From contig NZ_CP083567.1 of assembly GCF_025143985.1 (NCBI RefSeq), forward strand, positions 62,001-126,000: a stretch of DNA of 64,000 nucleotides. Direction: 5' to 3'. A program made the position numbers and the translations under genes. This DNA is from Sulfitobacter sp. W027 (GTDB lineage Bacteria > Pseudomonadota > Alphaproteobacteria > Rhodobacterales > Rhodobacteraceae). Below are positions 43,166 to 51,093 of the stretch, piece after piece. Below the pieces are notes generated by a model. That model was not told where the DNA came from, ran no database searches, and saw only the letters and a program-made list of their open reading frames with translations. Numbering within the stretch: position 1 is the first letter of the stretch; each line of letters starts with the position of its first letter.

Positions 43166-43545
43166 CGGGAACCGCCCGGTTTGAGCGACTGCGCAAGCAA
43201 GGTCGGTTTTTTTGCGCGCGACTTGTCGAGCGCTTCCTTCAGGATCTCCACTTCCAGCGTCTTGCGTCCCAGCTGGCGCTCGAGCTCCCTCACGCGGGCT
43301 TCCATCTCTCGGACAGCCTTATTGCTGGTCACGCTGTCATCCCCTGTTACGGCGACACTCCCTCCCTCGACCATCAATCTACGCCAACGATACAACAGAT
43401 TTGGGGCCACACCATTACGGCGAGCAACAGCGGAAACGCTGTCCCCGTCATAGAGGGTCTCCTCAACGATCCGCAGCTTTTCTGCCGCAGACCAGCGTCG
43501 ACGGCGTCCGCCATCAGTAATGATTTCCATCTCAGACATAAGCAC
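43162..43545 (-). CDS. IS3-family transposase N-terminal part (OrfA)
   Basis: The product is 127 residues. The helix-turn-helix (RRRWSAAEKLRIVEETLYDG, then SVSAVARRNGVAPNLLYRWR) binds the element ends, and a leucine-zipper-like helix follows (MEARVRELERQLGRKTLEVE). Near its 3' end the codons GCA AAA AAA form the slippery run at 43207-43213; a -1 slip leads into the orfB frame. The stop overlaps the orfB ATG. It also likely serves as the repressor of transposition, as in other IS3 elements. Confidence 0.92.
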   Translation of the reverse strand: MLMSEMEIITDGGRRRRWSAAEKLRIVEETLYDGDSVSAVARRNGVAPNLLYRWRRLMVEGGSVAVTGDDSVTSNKAVREMEARVRELERQLGRKTLEVEILKEALDKSRAKKPTLLAQSLKPGGSR

Positions 43546-43613
43546 GTGCTTAAGGCTATCCTTATGCCTCCTTGGTCAGTCCAAGGTGTCCGGTCGAAAT
43601 GGGGGCCAGTTCA

Positions 43614-43709
43614 CGTGGAAAGCGGGGATGCTTGAACGGCGATTTGCGCGGCATACTCGACATCAAAAACAGCAACCTTCCCAAGAACTGCAATTAACGC
43701 AACAGTCTC
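43614..43709 (-). pseudogene. IS6-family transposase start, cut off by the IS3 element
   Basis: Read on the minus strand, GAGACTGTTGCG at 43709 is an IS6-type end, and an ATG at 43654 opens MPRKSPFKHPRFPR, a standard IS6-family transposase N-terminus. The frame ends abruptly at the IS3 border (43613). The rest of the transposase is not found on the far side of IS3, so a deletion or rearrangement went with the insertion. Confidence 0.75.
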
Positions 43710-43930
43710 CCGTACCGGCAAACACAAACTCGATGAAAGAATAGGCAGAGAGCATCAAAAGTAGTCGCCAAGCCTCACTGACCCGTGGGAATCGAATTTC
43801 ATAATGTTCGAGCCATTGCTGCTGCGCAGTATCTTTGCTGCATTGCAGAGCCGAGACTGCGCAGAGGCCTTCGCAGTTTGTCTCTCGCCCAGCGGTGCAG
43901 CGCCAAACTGGAAAATATGAGTGAGTTGAC

Positions 43931-44857
43931 ATGGATATCTCAGCGCAAATGCTGATCTTCGCCACCGTGGTCGAGCGAGGGAGCATTTCTGCGGCGGCGC
44001 GCTCTATGGGGCAAACCCCATCGGCAGTCAGCAAGCAGATCAGCCTGTTGGAGGATCACGCGCGCTTTCGCTTACTCAATCGCACGCGGATAGGCGTTTC
44101 GCCGACACAGGAAGGCCAAGAATTTTACCTTAAGTGCCAAGCGATGGCAGAGAAATTCAAAGAAGCCGAAGCGCATATTTCTAACCTAGATGATGCGCCG
44201 CGCGGCAAATTGCGGATCGCGTCGACGGTGGCATTCGGCAAATCTCAGTTGATCCCGGCCTTACCCATATTTTTGGCTAAGAACCTAGACGTAGAAGTGT
44301 CGCTGGAGCTGACGGACCGTGACATTGACCTGCAGACGGAAGGTTTCGATGCGGCGGTCAGTTTTGCTGAGCAGTACAAGAACCCCGATGTCGTCGTGCG
44401 CCGCATAATGCAAAGCCGCCGCGTGTTGTGTGCGGCGCCGCAATACATCGAGCGACGCGGAACACCGATTAGCTTCGCCGATCTGTCGAAGCACAACTGT
44501 CTTAGAATTGCCGGGAATAGCCGCAGGAATGCATGGAACGATGACCAGACAAGCGGAGCGAACCCTTTTGACGCGGTTGGGGATTTCGAAGGCAACAGTA
44601 CAGATGTGATATTTCACGCCGCCCTTGCTGGCATCGGTATCGCGCGGCTGCCAAGCTATCTGGTGGACGCGAAACTGCAGTCGGGTGAGTTGCTGCGGGT
44701 CTTGCCCGGTTATGCGCCTGCCAGCACCGATATCGTCGTGCAGTTCGCGGGGCGGCGAAATCTCCCCCCGAAGACCCGCGCCTTCATTGATTTCTTGGTG
44801 TCGGAGTTTCGCCCCGATACAGCGCCACCAGTTCAGAAGGTGGCGGGGCACCCATGA
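43931..44857 (+). CDS. LysR-family regulator heading the nitrate locus
   Basis: The product is 308 residues. The N-terminal winged HTH (TVVERGSISAAARSMGQTPS, then AVSKQISLLEDHARFRLLNR) is followed by a LysR substrate domain with GKLRIASTVAFGKSQLIPAL. The C-terminus is somewhat extended. It overlaps nasT by four bases, which is unusual: LysR genes normally diverge from their targets. It probably co-regulates nitrate assimilation together with NasTS, although a signal such as a nitrogen metabolite is unknown. A mobile-element junction lies about 220 bases upstream, which may have altered its promoter. Confidence 0.9.
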   Translation: MDISAQMLIFATVVERGSISAAARSMGQTPSAVSKQISLLEDHARFRLLNRTRIGVSPTQEGQEFYLKCQAMAEKFKEAEAHISNLDDAPRGKLRIASTVAFGKSQLIPALPIFLAKNLDVEVSLELTDRDIDLQTEGFDAAVSFAEQYKNPDVVVRRIMQSRRVLCAAPQYIERRGTPISFADLSKHNCLRIAGNSRRNAWNDDQTSGANPFDAVGDFEGNSTDVIFHAALAGIGIARLPSYLVDAKLQSGELLRVLPGYAPASTDIVVQFAGRRNLPPKTRAFIDFLVSEFRPDTAPPVQKVAGHP

Positions 44858-45438
44858 CCAAGACCCTAAGCATCGTTGTTGTCGAAGAAGATCAAGAGCG
44901 CGCGATTGGGATCGTGGACGCGCTGAAAGAGGCCTGCGTTTGTGACGTTTTCGTTGTCGGCAATTCCAGTGGCCTCGCCCGCAAGATCGCCGCCCATGTG
45001 CCCGATATTGTGCTGATCGACGCAGGCAACCCGACACGCGACGTGATGGAGGAACTGACGCTGGCCTCTGGCCCGTTGGAGCGTCCTGTGGCGATGTTCG
45101 TATCCGGTGCGGCTGGCGGGCTGGCACAGGCGGCGATTGAGGCGGGGCTTTCGGCATATGTTGTCGATGGACTCGCGCCGGGCCGACTAAAGCCGGTAAT
45201 GGACACTGCGATTGCGCGTTTTGCGATGGTGCGTCAGATGCGCAGTGAATTGGCCGAGACACGCCGCGCCTTGGAAGAACGCAAGGTGATTGACCGTGCA
45301 AAGGGGCTGTTGATGAAGGCCAAGGGCCTTGATGAGGAAGCCGCTTATGCCCTCCTGCGGAAGGCCGCGATGGACCAGGGGCGGCGGGTGGCTGACGTGG
45401 CCGAAGCACTGGTGACCGCGTCGGGGCTGCTCGGATGA
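44854..45438 (+). CDS. nasT: NasT-type ANTAR antitermination regulator
   Basis: The product is 194 residues. A pseudo-receiver domain (MTKTLSIVVVEEDQERAIGI; PDIVLIDAGNP) is followed by an ANTAR RNA-binding domain (ERKVIDRAKGLLMKAKGLDE, then EAAYALLRKAAMDQG). In known systems NasT is held by NasS and, when nitrate or nitrite is present, binds a leader RNA to prevent termination. The gene overlaps both neighbours by four bases. The probable target, a two-hairpin leader and terminator, lies at 46682-46815 ahead of nrtA. Confidence 0.93.
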   Translation: MTKTLSIVVVEEDQERAIGIVDALKEACVCDVFVVGNSSGLARKIAAHVPDIVLIDAGNPTRDVMEELTLASGPLERPVAMFVSGAAGGLAQAAIEAGLSAYVVDGLAPGRLKPVMDTAIARFAMVRQMRSELAETRRALEERKVIDRAKGLLMKAKGLDEEAAYALLRKAAMDQGRRVADVAEALVTASGLLG

Positions 45439-46604
45439 AGACGACGACCATCCCTGTTGCTTACGTCCCCCTGGTGGATGCCGCGCCCTTGATCGTAGCG
45501 CAAGAGTTGGGCTTTGCCGAAGCTGAGGGCATTGCGCTGGACCTGACCGCCGCGCCGTCGTGGTCGTCAATCCGAGACATGCTGGCCTTTGGCCGTGTCG
45601 ACGCTGCCCATATGCTGTCGCCGCTGCCGGTTGCAATGGCGATGGGGTTGGGCGGGGTCGCGACCGCACTGTCGGCGGTGTCGGTCCTGTCGGTCAACGG
45701 CACTGTTTTAGGGGTTGGCAAACCGCTCGAAGACCGGCTGCGCGCTTTGGGCTATGACTTCGACTTTGTCGATCCTTTCAAGGCTGCAGAAGCACTTGCA
45801 CAGGACCGCCACGGACCGATCGTATTTGGGGTGCCATTCCCGTTTTCGATGCATGTCGAACTGTTGCGCTACTGGAGCCGGGCATCAGCACTTGGACCGG
45901 ACGGGATCGTAATCCGCACCGTGCCGCCTGCGCTTATGGCAAGCGCACTGGCAGCGGGGGAGGTGGACGCCTTTTGCGTAGGCGAGCCTTGGGGGTCGGT
46001 TGCGGTTGAGCGCGGCGTCGGTGCATTGCTGCTGCCGGGCAAGGCGATCTGGAGTTTTGCACCTGAAAAGGTTCTGGCCGTGCGCACGAACTGGGCTGAG
46101 GCCGAGCCCGACCTACTCGCCCGTCTGTTGCGCGCGACTTGGAAGGCAGGCCGGTGGTTGGCCGACCCGAATGTTCATGCCGCCGCCAGCGATCTGTTGT
46201 CGCGCAAAGCCTATCTGGATGTGCCGTCGGAACTTATCAACCGGGCCTTGTCGGGGCATTTGATCGTTTCGTCCCGCGGGGCGCATCGCCAGATCGATGG
46301 ATTTCTTGAGTTTCACCGCGGCGCCGCAACCTTTCCGTGGCGCAGCCAATCAAGATGGATCGCGCAACATTTGTGTCAGTCGCACGGCAGTGGCAATCCC
46401 ACTGCGGATACGATTGCGAATGTGTTCCGCTCAGATCTACATCGTTTGCATCTCAGTATGCTGGACCCCGATCTGCCCGGTGCATCGGAAAAGGTCGAAG
46501 GGGCGATTCCACGCGCTACACCGGTGGCTTCAGCGGGGGGGAGGCTGACTTTATTGCCGAATGAGTTTTTCGACGGCCAGATTTTCGATCCTTCCGCGCT
46601 GTAG
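45435..46604 (+). CDS. nasS: NasS-type nitrate/nitrite sensor
   Basis: The product is 389 residues, an NrtA-like binding protein without a signal peptide, as expected for the cytoplasmic sensor NasS. Blocks such as IPVAYVPLVDAAPLIVAQEL, DMLAFGRVDAAHMLSPLPVA and GEVDAFCVGEPWGSVAVERG match the nitrate-binding family and the NrtA paralogue at 46867. It binds NasT in the absence of nitrate. Gene order here is nasT then nasS, the reverse of the usual nasS-nasT, but the overlap ensures equal synthesis. Confidence 0.92.
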   Translation: MKTTTIPVAYVPLVDAAPLIVAQELGFAEAEGIALDLTAAPSWSSIRDMLAFGRVDAAHMLSPLPVAMAMGLGGVATALSAVSVLSVNGTVLGVGKPLEDRLRALGYDFDFVDPFKAAEALAQDRHGPIVFGVPFPFSMHVELLRYWSRASALGPDGIVIRTVPPALMASALAAGEVDAFCVGEPWGSVAVERGVGALLLPGKAIWSFAPEKVLAVRTNWAEAEPDLLARLLRATWKAGRWLADPNVHAAASDLLSRKAYLDVPSELINRALSGHLIVSSRGAHRQIDGFLEFHRGAATFPWRSQSRWIAQHLCQSHGSGNPTADTIANVFRSDLHRLHLSMLDPDLPGASEKVEGAIPRATPVASAGGRLTLLPNEFFDGQIFDPSAL

Positions 46605-46681
46605 GCGACTATTTTTTACGCAACGGCAAAACGCCTCCGACTTTTTTGCTGCATAATGACATCATAGGGTTGAGAACGCGC

Positions 46682-46730
46682 TGCATTGCGGCATGATCGA
46701 AGGTGCATCCACAATGGCGTGGCTTGCACC
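46682..46730 (+). promoter_or_regulatory. Two-hairpin ANTAR-type RNA target in the nrtA leader
   Basis: Two small hairpins with six-base loops occur in order. The first is TGC-ATTGCG-GCA (46682-46693). The second is CCAC-AATGGC-GTGG (46709-46722), extended by an outer GGTGCA/TGCACC stem (46702-46730). Both loops have A at position 1 and G at position 4, the hallmark of ANTAR protein targets. They precede a terminator by about 35 bases, as needed for NasT-mediated antitermination. Confidence 0.75.
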
Positions 46731-46764
46731 GAATTCCTCCCGATGACTGGGATACGTTGAGCAG

Positions 46765-46815
46765 GGCCGCTCGCTTTCTATCGTTTGCAACGATGGTCAG
46801 TGAGCGGCCTTTTTT
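46765..46815 (+). terminator. Intrinsic terminator in the leader of the nitrate operon
   Basis: GGCCGCTC and GAGCGGCC form an 8-bp stem (extendable by three pairs with a G-U) followed directly by TTTTTT. The loop contains a further hairpin (ATCGTT/AACGAT). It lies 50 bases before nrtA and after nasS, so transcription of the nitrate genes needs readthrough, consistent with control by NasT. Confidence 0.88.
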
Positions 46816-46866
46816 ATTTGCCCGATCCACCTCCGCCCGGCGCGGACGCCCTCAAAAGGACCAACC

Positions 46867-48234
46867 ATGAAACACCTTATCCTTGGCCTTGCGGCCTCGA
46901 CCGTGATGACCAGCGCCGCCTTCGCTGAACTGCTTGACCTTGAAAAGGACGTGCTGACCTTCGGTTTTATCAAACTGACAGACATGGCCCCGCTCGCCAT
47001 CGCCTATGAGCAGGGCTACTTCCTTGATGAGGGGCTTTTTGTCACCCTCGAAGCCCAGGCCAACTGGAAAGTGCTGTTGGATGGGGTGATCGACGGCCAG
47101 TTGGACGGCGCGCATATGCTGGCCGGGCAGCCCTTGGCGGCGACAATCGGTTACGGGACTGAGGCGCATATCATCACGCCCTTTTCGATGGACCTGAACG
47201 GCAACGGGATCACCGTCTCCAACGAGGTTTGGGAAAAGATGCTGCCCAACATTCCCAAGATGGCGGATGGACGGCCCGAGCATCCGATTTCAGCCGAGGC
47301 GCTGGTGCCGGTGATCGAAGAGTTCAATGCCAAGGGCGAGGCCTTCAACATGGGGATGGTGTTCCCTGTCTCGACCCATAACTACGAGCTGCGCTATTGG
47401 CTCGCTGCAGGCGGGATCAACCCCGGATACTACAGCCCCGATAACATCTCGGGCCAGATCGGGGCGGATGTCTTTTTGTCGGTGACACCGCCGCCGCAGA
47501 TGCCTGCCACCTTGGAAGCAGGGACGATCCATGGGTATTGCGTGGGCGAGCCTTGGAACCAGCAGGCGGTCTTCAAAGGCATCGGCGTGCCGGTCATCAC
47601 CGACTATCAACTGTGGAAGAACAACCCCGAAAAGGTATTCGGGATCACCGATGCCTTCGCTGAGGAAAACCCCAACACCACCAAAGCGGTTGTCCGGGCA
47701 CTCATTCGCGCGGCCATGTGGCTGGACGAAAACAACAATGCCAACCGCCCCGAAGCCGTCGAGATTCTCAGCCGTCCTGAATATGTCGGCGCCGATTACG
47801 AGGTGATTGCCAATTCAATGACCGGCTTTTTCGAGTTCGAAAAAGGCGACAAACGCGACATCCCCGATTTCAACGTCTTCTTCCGGCATAACGCGACCTA
47901 CCCCTATTATTCGGACGCGATTTGGTACCTGACCCAGATGCGCCGCTGGGGTCAGATTGCCGAGCCAAAATCCGACGCATGGTTCAAGGACGTCGCCGCC
48001 AGCGTCTACCGCCCGGAAATCTATCTGGAGGCCGCCCGGTCGCTGGTCGACGACGGTTTGGCCAAGGAGGAAGACTTCCCCTGGGAGGCCAACGGCTTCA
48101 AGGCACCGACACCTGCGGCTGACATCATCGACGGCATTCCCTTCGATGGCCGCGCCCCCAACGCCTATCTCGACAGCCTGCCAATCGGGCTGAAAGGCGA
48201 TCAAACCGTGGTCGGCGACGAAGTTCAGGGCTGA
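46867..48234 (+). CDS. nrtA: Nitrate ABC transporter, substrate-binding protein
   Basis: The product is 455 residues with a signal peptide ([20 protein letters not shown]). The mature part is the NrtA/CmpA family: [40 protein letters not shown], and [20 protein letters not shown], which resembles the sensor NasS upstream. It binds nitrate (and possibly nitrite) in the periplasm. AAAGGA precedes the start. It is the first gene after the attenuator and is followed by the permease gene 63 bases on. Confidence 0.93.
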   Translation: MKHLILGLAASTVMTSAAFAELLDLEKDVLTFGFIKLTDMAPLAIAYEQGYFLDEGLFVTLEAQANWKVLLDGVIDGQLDGAHMLAGQPLAATIGYGTEAHIITPFSMDLNGNGITVSNEVWEKMLPNIPKMADGRPEHPISAEALVPVIEEFNAKGEAFNMGMVFPVSTHNYELRYWLAAGGINPGYYSPDNISGQIGADVFLSVTPPPQMPATLEAGTIHGYCVGEPWNQQAVFKGIGVPVITDYQLWKNNPEKVFGITDAFAEENPNTTKAVVRALIRAAMWLDENNNANRPEAVEILSRPEYVGADYEVIANSMTGFFEFEKGDKRDIPDFNVFFRHNATYPYYSDAIWYLTQMRRWGQIAEPKSDAWFKDVAASVYRPEIYLEAARSLVDDGLAKEEDFPWEANGFKAPTPAADIIDGIPFDGRAPNAYLDSLPIGLKGDQTVVGDEVQG

Positions 48235-48297
48235 GGCCCGGCGGCACTGGCGCGCCGTCTCGCCCGTGCTTTTCCCATTCCCGCAGGAGACAGTTCG

Positions 48298-49374
48298 ATG
48301 AGCACCGCAGACCCGAATTTTACCGCTGATCCAGCACGCGCGGCGCGCCGCGAGAGGCGCTTCACCCGGATCAACACCGCCGATAAGTGGCTTCAGGTTA
48401 TTGGGCTGGCATGGCTGACCCCGATCCTGAAAGCCGTCGCCGGGGACAATCCTAAGGCCCAAATCGCCGAGATCTGGCGCCTGTTGGGGGTGCCGTTGCT
48501 TGCGATCATCGGGTTCCTCGCGCTTTGGGCGACATTGGCCCCGACAGTGCAAACCTCGCTCGGCGCGATCCCCGGTCCGGCACAGGTGTGGTCTGAGGCG
48601 GTCACCCTGCATGAGGACGCGCAGGCCAAGGCCGAGAGCCGTGCCAAATTCGAAGCGCAGGTTGCGGTTTTGAATGAACGCCGCGTCGAACAGGGCATGC
48701 CCCCTGTTGAGCGCGCCTATACCGGTGCGCCAACGTATTACCAACAAATCTGGACCTCAATCCAAACCGTATTCTTCGGCTTTCTGATCGCGAGTGCTGT
48801 GGCAATCCCGCTTGGGATCGCGGCGGGCCTCTCGCCCACGGCCAACGCCGCGTTGAACCCGATCATTCAGATTTTCAAACCGGTCTCCCCGCTGGCTTGG
48901 CTGCCGATCGTGACGATGGTGGTCTCCGCCGTTGCGGCCTCAAATGATGGCTTGCTGTCCAAGTCCTTCTTGGTCTCGGCCATTACCGTGACGCTTTGCT
49001 CGCTTTGGCCAACGCTGATCAACACTGCACTGGGCGTGGCGAGCATCGACAAGGATCTGGTGAATGTTTCGAAGGTGCTGAAGATGAACACTTGGACCAA
49101 GATCACCAAACTGGTCCTGCCCTCCGCCCTGCCGCTGATCTTTACTGGGCTGCGGTTGTCGCTCGGGGTGGGTTGGATGGTCCTGATCGCCGCTGAAATG
49201 CTGGCGCAGAATCCGGGACTTGGCAAATTCGTCTGGGACGAGTTTCAGAACGGGTCTTCCAGTTCGCTCGCCCGGATCATGGTCGCAGTGCTGACCATCG
49301 GCATCATCGGTTTCCTGCTGGACCGGGTGATGTACGCCCTGCAGTCGCTCTTTACCTTCACGAACAACCGCTGA
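48298..49374 (+). CDS. nrtB: Nitrate ABC transporter permease
   Basis: The product is 358 residues, longer than usual for NrtB (about 280), because of an N-terminal extension and a charged periplasmic insertion (residues about 100-140, QAKAESRAKFEAQVAVLNER). The BPD_transp_1 domain has six helices and the ATPase-contact loop KVLKMNTWTKITKLVLPSAL. Homologues with this insertion are common in Rhodobacterales nitrate operons as I recall them. AGGAGA precedes the start. Confidence 0.92.
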   Translation: MSTADPNFTADPARAARRERRFTRINTADKWLQVIGLAWLTPILKAVAGDNPKAQIAEIWRLLGVPLLAIIGFLALWATLAPTVQTSLGAIPGPAQVWSEAVTLHEDAQAKAESRAKFEAQVAVLNERRVEQGMPPVERAYTGAPTYYQQIWTSIQTVFFGFLIASAVAIPLGIAAGLSPTANAALNPIIQIFKPVSPLAWLPIVTMVVSAVAASNDGLLSKSFLVSAITVTLCSLWPTLINTALGVASIDKDLVNVSKVLKMNTWTKITKLVLPSALPLIFTGLRLSLGVGWMVLIAAEMLAQNPGLGKFVWDEFQNGSSSSLARIMVAVLTIGIIGFLLDRVMYALQSLFTFTNNR

Positions 49375-49409
49375 GCTGTGCTGCGGCGATAGCGGAAAGG
49401 AACACTCAC

Positions 49410-51089
49410 ATGAGCATTCTGAAACTCGATCATGTTAGCCAGAGCTTCGGCTCGGGAACCCATGCGACCCATGTGCTGAAGGACATCAACCTGGATGTGC
49501 GTGAGGGGGAGTTCCTCGTGCTGCTCGGCTTTTCCGGCAGCGGCAAGACGACGCTCATTAACCTGATGGCGGGGCTGGAGCAGCCGTCCAAGGGAAAGGT
49601 CAGCTTTAAGGGCCAGCCCGTCACCGGGCCGGGGCCGGAACGCGCGATGATCTTTCAAAGCTATTCGCTGATGCCTTGGCTGACGGTCAGCGGTAATGTC
49701 GGCCTCGCGGTGAACACGGTCTTTCCCGGTCTGTCCAAGGCAGAGCGCGCCGAGAAAGTCGCGCACTATGTCAAGATGGTGGGCCTTGGCCATGCCGCTA
49801 CACGCCGCCCGGCGGAGCTTTCGGGCGGGATGCGGCAACGGGTCAATGTGGCCCGCGCGCTGGCGATGAACCCTGAAGTGCTTTTGCTGGATGAGCCATT
49901 GTCGGCGCTCGACGCGCTGACCCGCGCCAATCTCGCTGATGAGATCGAGCATATTTGGGAAGCCGACAAGAAGACCTGTGTGCTGATCACCAACGATGTG
50001 GACGAGGCGATCATCCTTGCTGACCGGATCATCGCCCTGAACCCGGATGGCACATTGGGCAAGGAGTTCCCCGTCAAGATCCCGCGCCCTCGGGATCGGG
50101 GACGCATGAACACCAATGAAACCTTCAAACGCCTGCGCGCGGATGTAACCAAATACCTGATGGATGTTGGGATTGAGGCCAAGGTCGAGGGCACCCGACT
50201 TTTGCCGAACGTGACCCCGATCCACGGCCTCCCCGCCGCTCTGGCCGAAGCAGAGAAGAGCACATTGCGCAGCCGTTATCTGGATTTCAGCCAGCTTCAC
50301 AAAGTTTACCCCACGCCCAAAGGCCCGCTGACGGTGGTCGAGAATTTCGATCTCAAGATCGAGAAGGGAGAGTTCATTTCGTTGATCGGCCATTCAGGCT
50401 GCGGCAAATCGACAGTTTTGACCATGGCGGCGGGGCTGAACGACATATCGAAGGGCTCCATCGTGTTGGACGGCACCCATGTGGAGGGCGCCGACCCTGA
50501 GCGCGCCGTGGTGTTTCAATCGCCCAACTTGTTCCCCTGGCTCAGCGCCAAAGAGAATGTGGCGATCGGTGTCGACAAGGTCTACCCCCGCGCCTCGCAG
50601 GGCGAGCGTCAGGATGTGGTGGAGTATTATCTGGAGCGGGTTGGGCTGGGCGATGCGATGGACAAGCGGGCGAGCGATATGTCCAACGGTATGCAGCAGC
50701 GTGTCGGTATCGCCCGGGCCTTTGCGCTCAGCCCCAAGCTGCTGTTGCTTGATGAGCCGTTTGGCATGCTCGACAGCCTGACACGTTGGGAACTGCAAGA
50801 AGTGCTGATGGAGGTCTGGTCGCGCACCAAGGTCACGGCGATTTGTGTCACCCATGATGTGGACGAGGCGATCTTGCTGGCTGACCGTGTGGTCATGATG
50901 ACCAACGGGCCGCAGGCCACCATTGGCAAGATCACGCAGGTCGATCTGCCCCGGCCAAGAACGCGCAAGATGCTTCTGCAGCATCCTGACTACTACGGCT
51001 ACAGGCAAGAGGTGCTCGATTTCCTTGAGGAATATGAGCACGGCGCAAAACCCAAGCCCAAAACCCCTGAAACAATGGCGGCGGAGTGA
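49410..51089 (+). CDS. nrtD: Nitrate ABC transporter, two ATPase domains fused in one protein
   Basis: The product is 559 residues with two full ABC ATPase domains in tandem. The first has Walker A LGFSGSGKTTLINLMAG, signature ELSGGMRQRVNVARALAM and Walker B LLLDEPLSALDA. The second has GHSGCGKSTVLTMAAG, MSNGMQQRVGIARAFALS and LLLDEPFGMLDS. A linker of about 40 residues joins them. In cyanobacteria NrtC and NrtD are separate, and NrtC carries a regulatory binding-protein domain; here both ATPases are present and that domain is missing. It may therefore lack that kind of inhibition. The name nrtD is approximate. Confidence 0.92.
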   Translation: MSILKLDHVSQSFGSGTHATHVLKDINLDVREGEFLVLLGFSGSGKTTLINLMAGLEQPSKGKVSFKGQPVTGPGPERAMIFQSYSLMPWLTVSGNVGLAVNTVFPGLSKAERAEKVAHYVKMVGLGHAATRRPAELSGGMRQRVNVARALAMNPEVLLLDEPLSALDALTRANLADEIEHIWEADKKTCVLITNDVDEAIILADRIIALNPDGTLGKEFPVKIPRPRDRGRMNTNETFKRLRADVTKYLMDVGIEAKVEGTRLLPNVTPIHGLPAALAEAEKSTLRSRYLDFSQLHKVYPTPKGPLTVVENFDLKIEKGEFISLIGHSGCGKSTVLTMAAGLNDISKGSIVLDGTHVEGADPERAVVFQSPNLFPWLSAKENVAIGVDKVYPRASQGERQDVVEYYLERVGLGDAMDKRASDMSNGMQQRVGIARAFALSPKLLLLDEPFGMLDSLTRWELQEVLMEVWSRTKVTAICVTHDVDEAILLADRVVMMTNGPQATIGKITQVDLPRPRTRKMLLQHPDYYGYRQEVLDFLEEYEHGAKPKPKTPETMAAE

Positions 51090-51093
51090 ACCC

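Larger units (their letters stand above)
42305..43613. mobile_element. IS3-family insertion sequence, about 1.3 kb
   Basis: The borders are set by the inverted repeat TGGACTGGCCCCCGTTTCAG (from 42305) and TGAACTGGCCCCCATTTCGA (inward from 43613), each followed by CGGACACCT. Inside are orfA and orfB on the minus strand with an A7 slip site between them, as in active IS3 elements. I see no clear target duplication. It is flanked by two inverted IS6-type fragments, the right one being cut by it. Confidence 0.93.
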
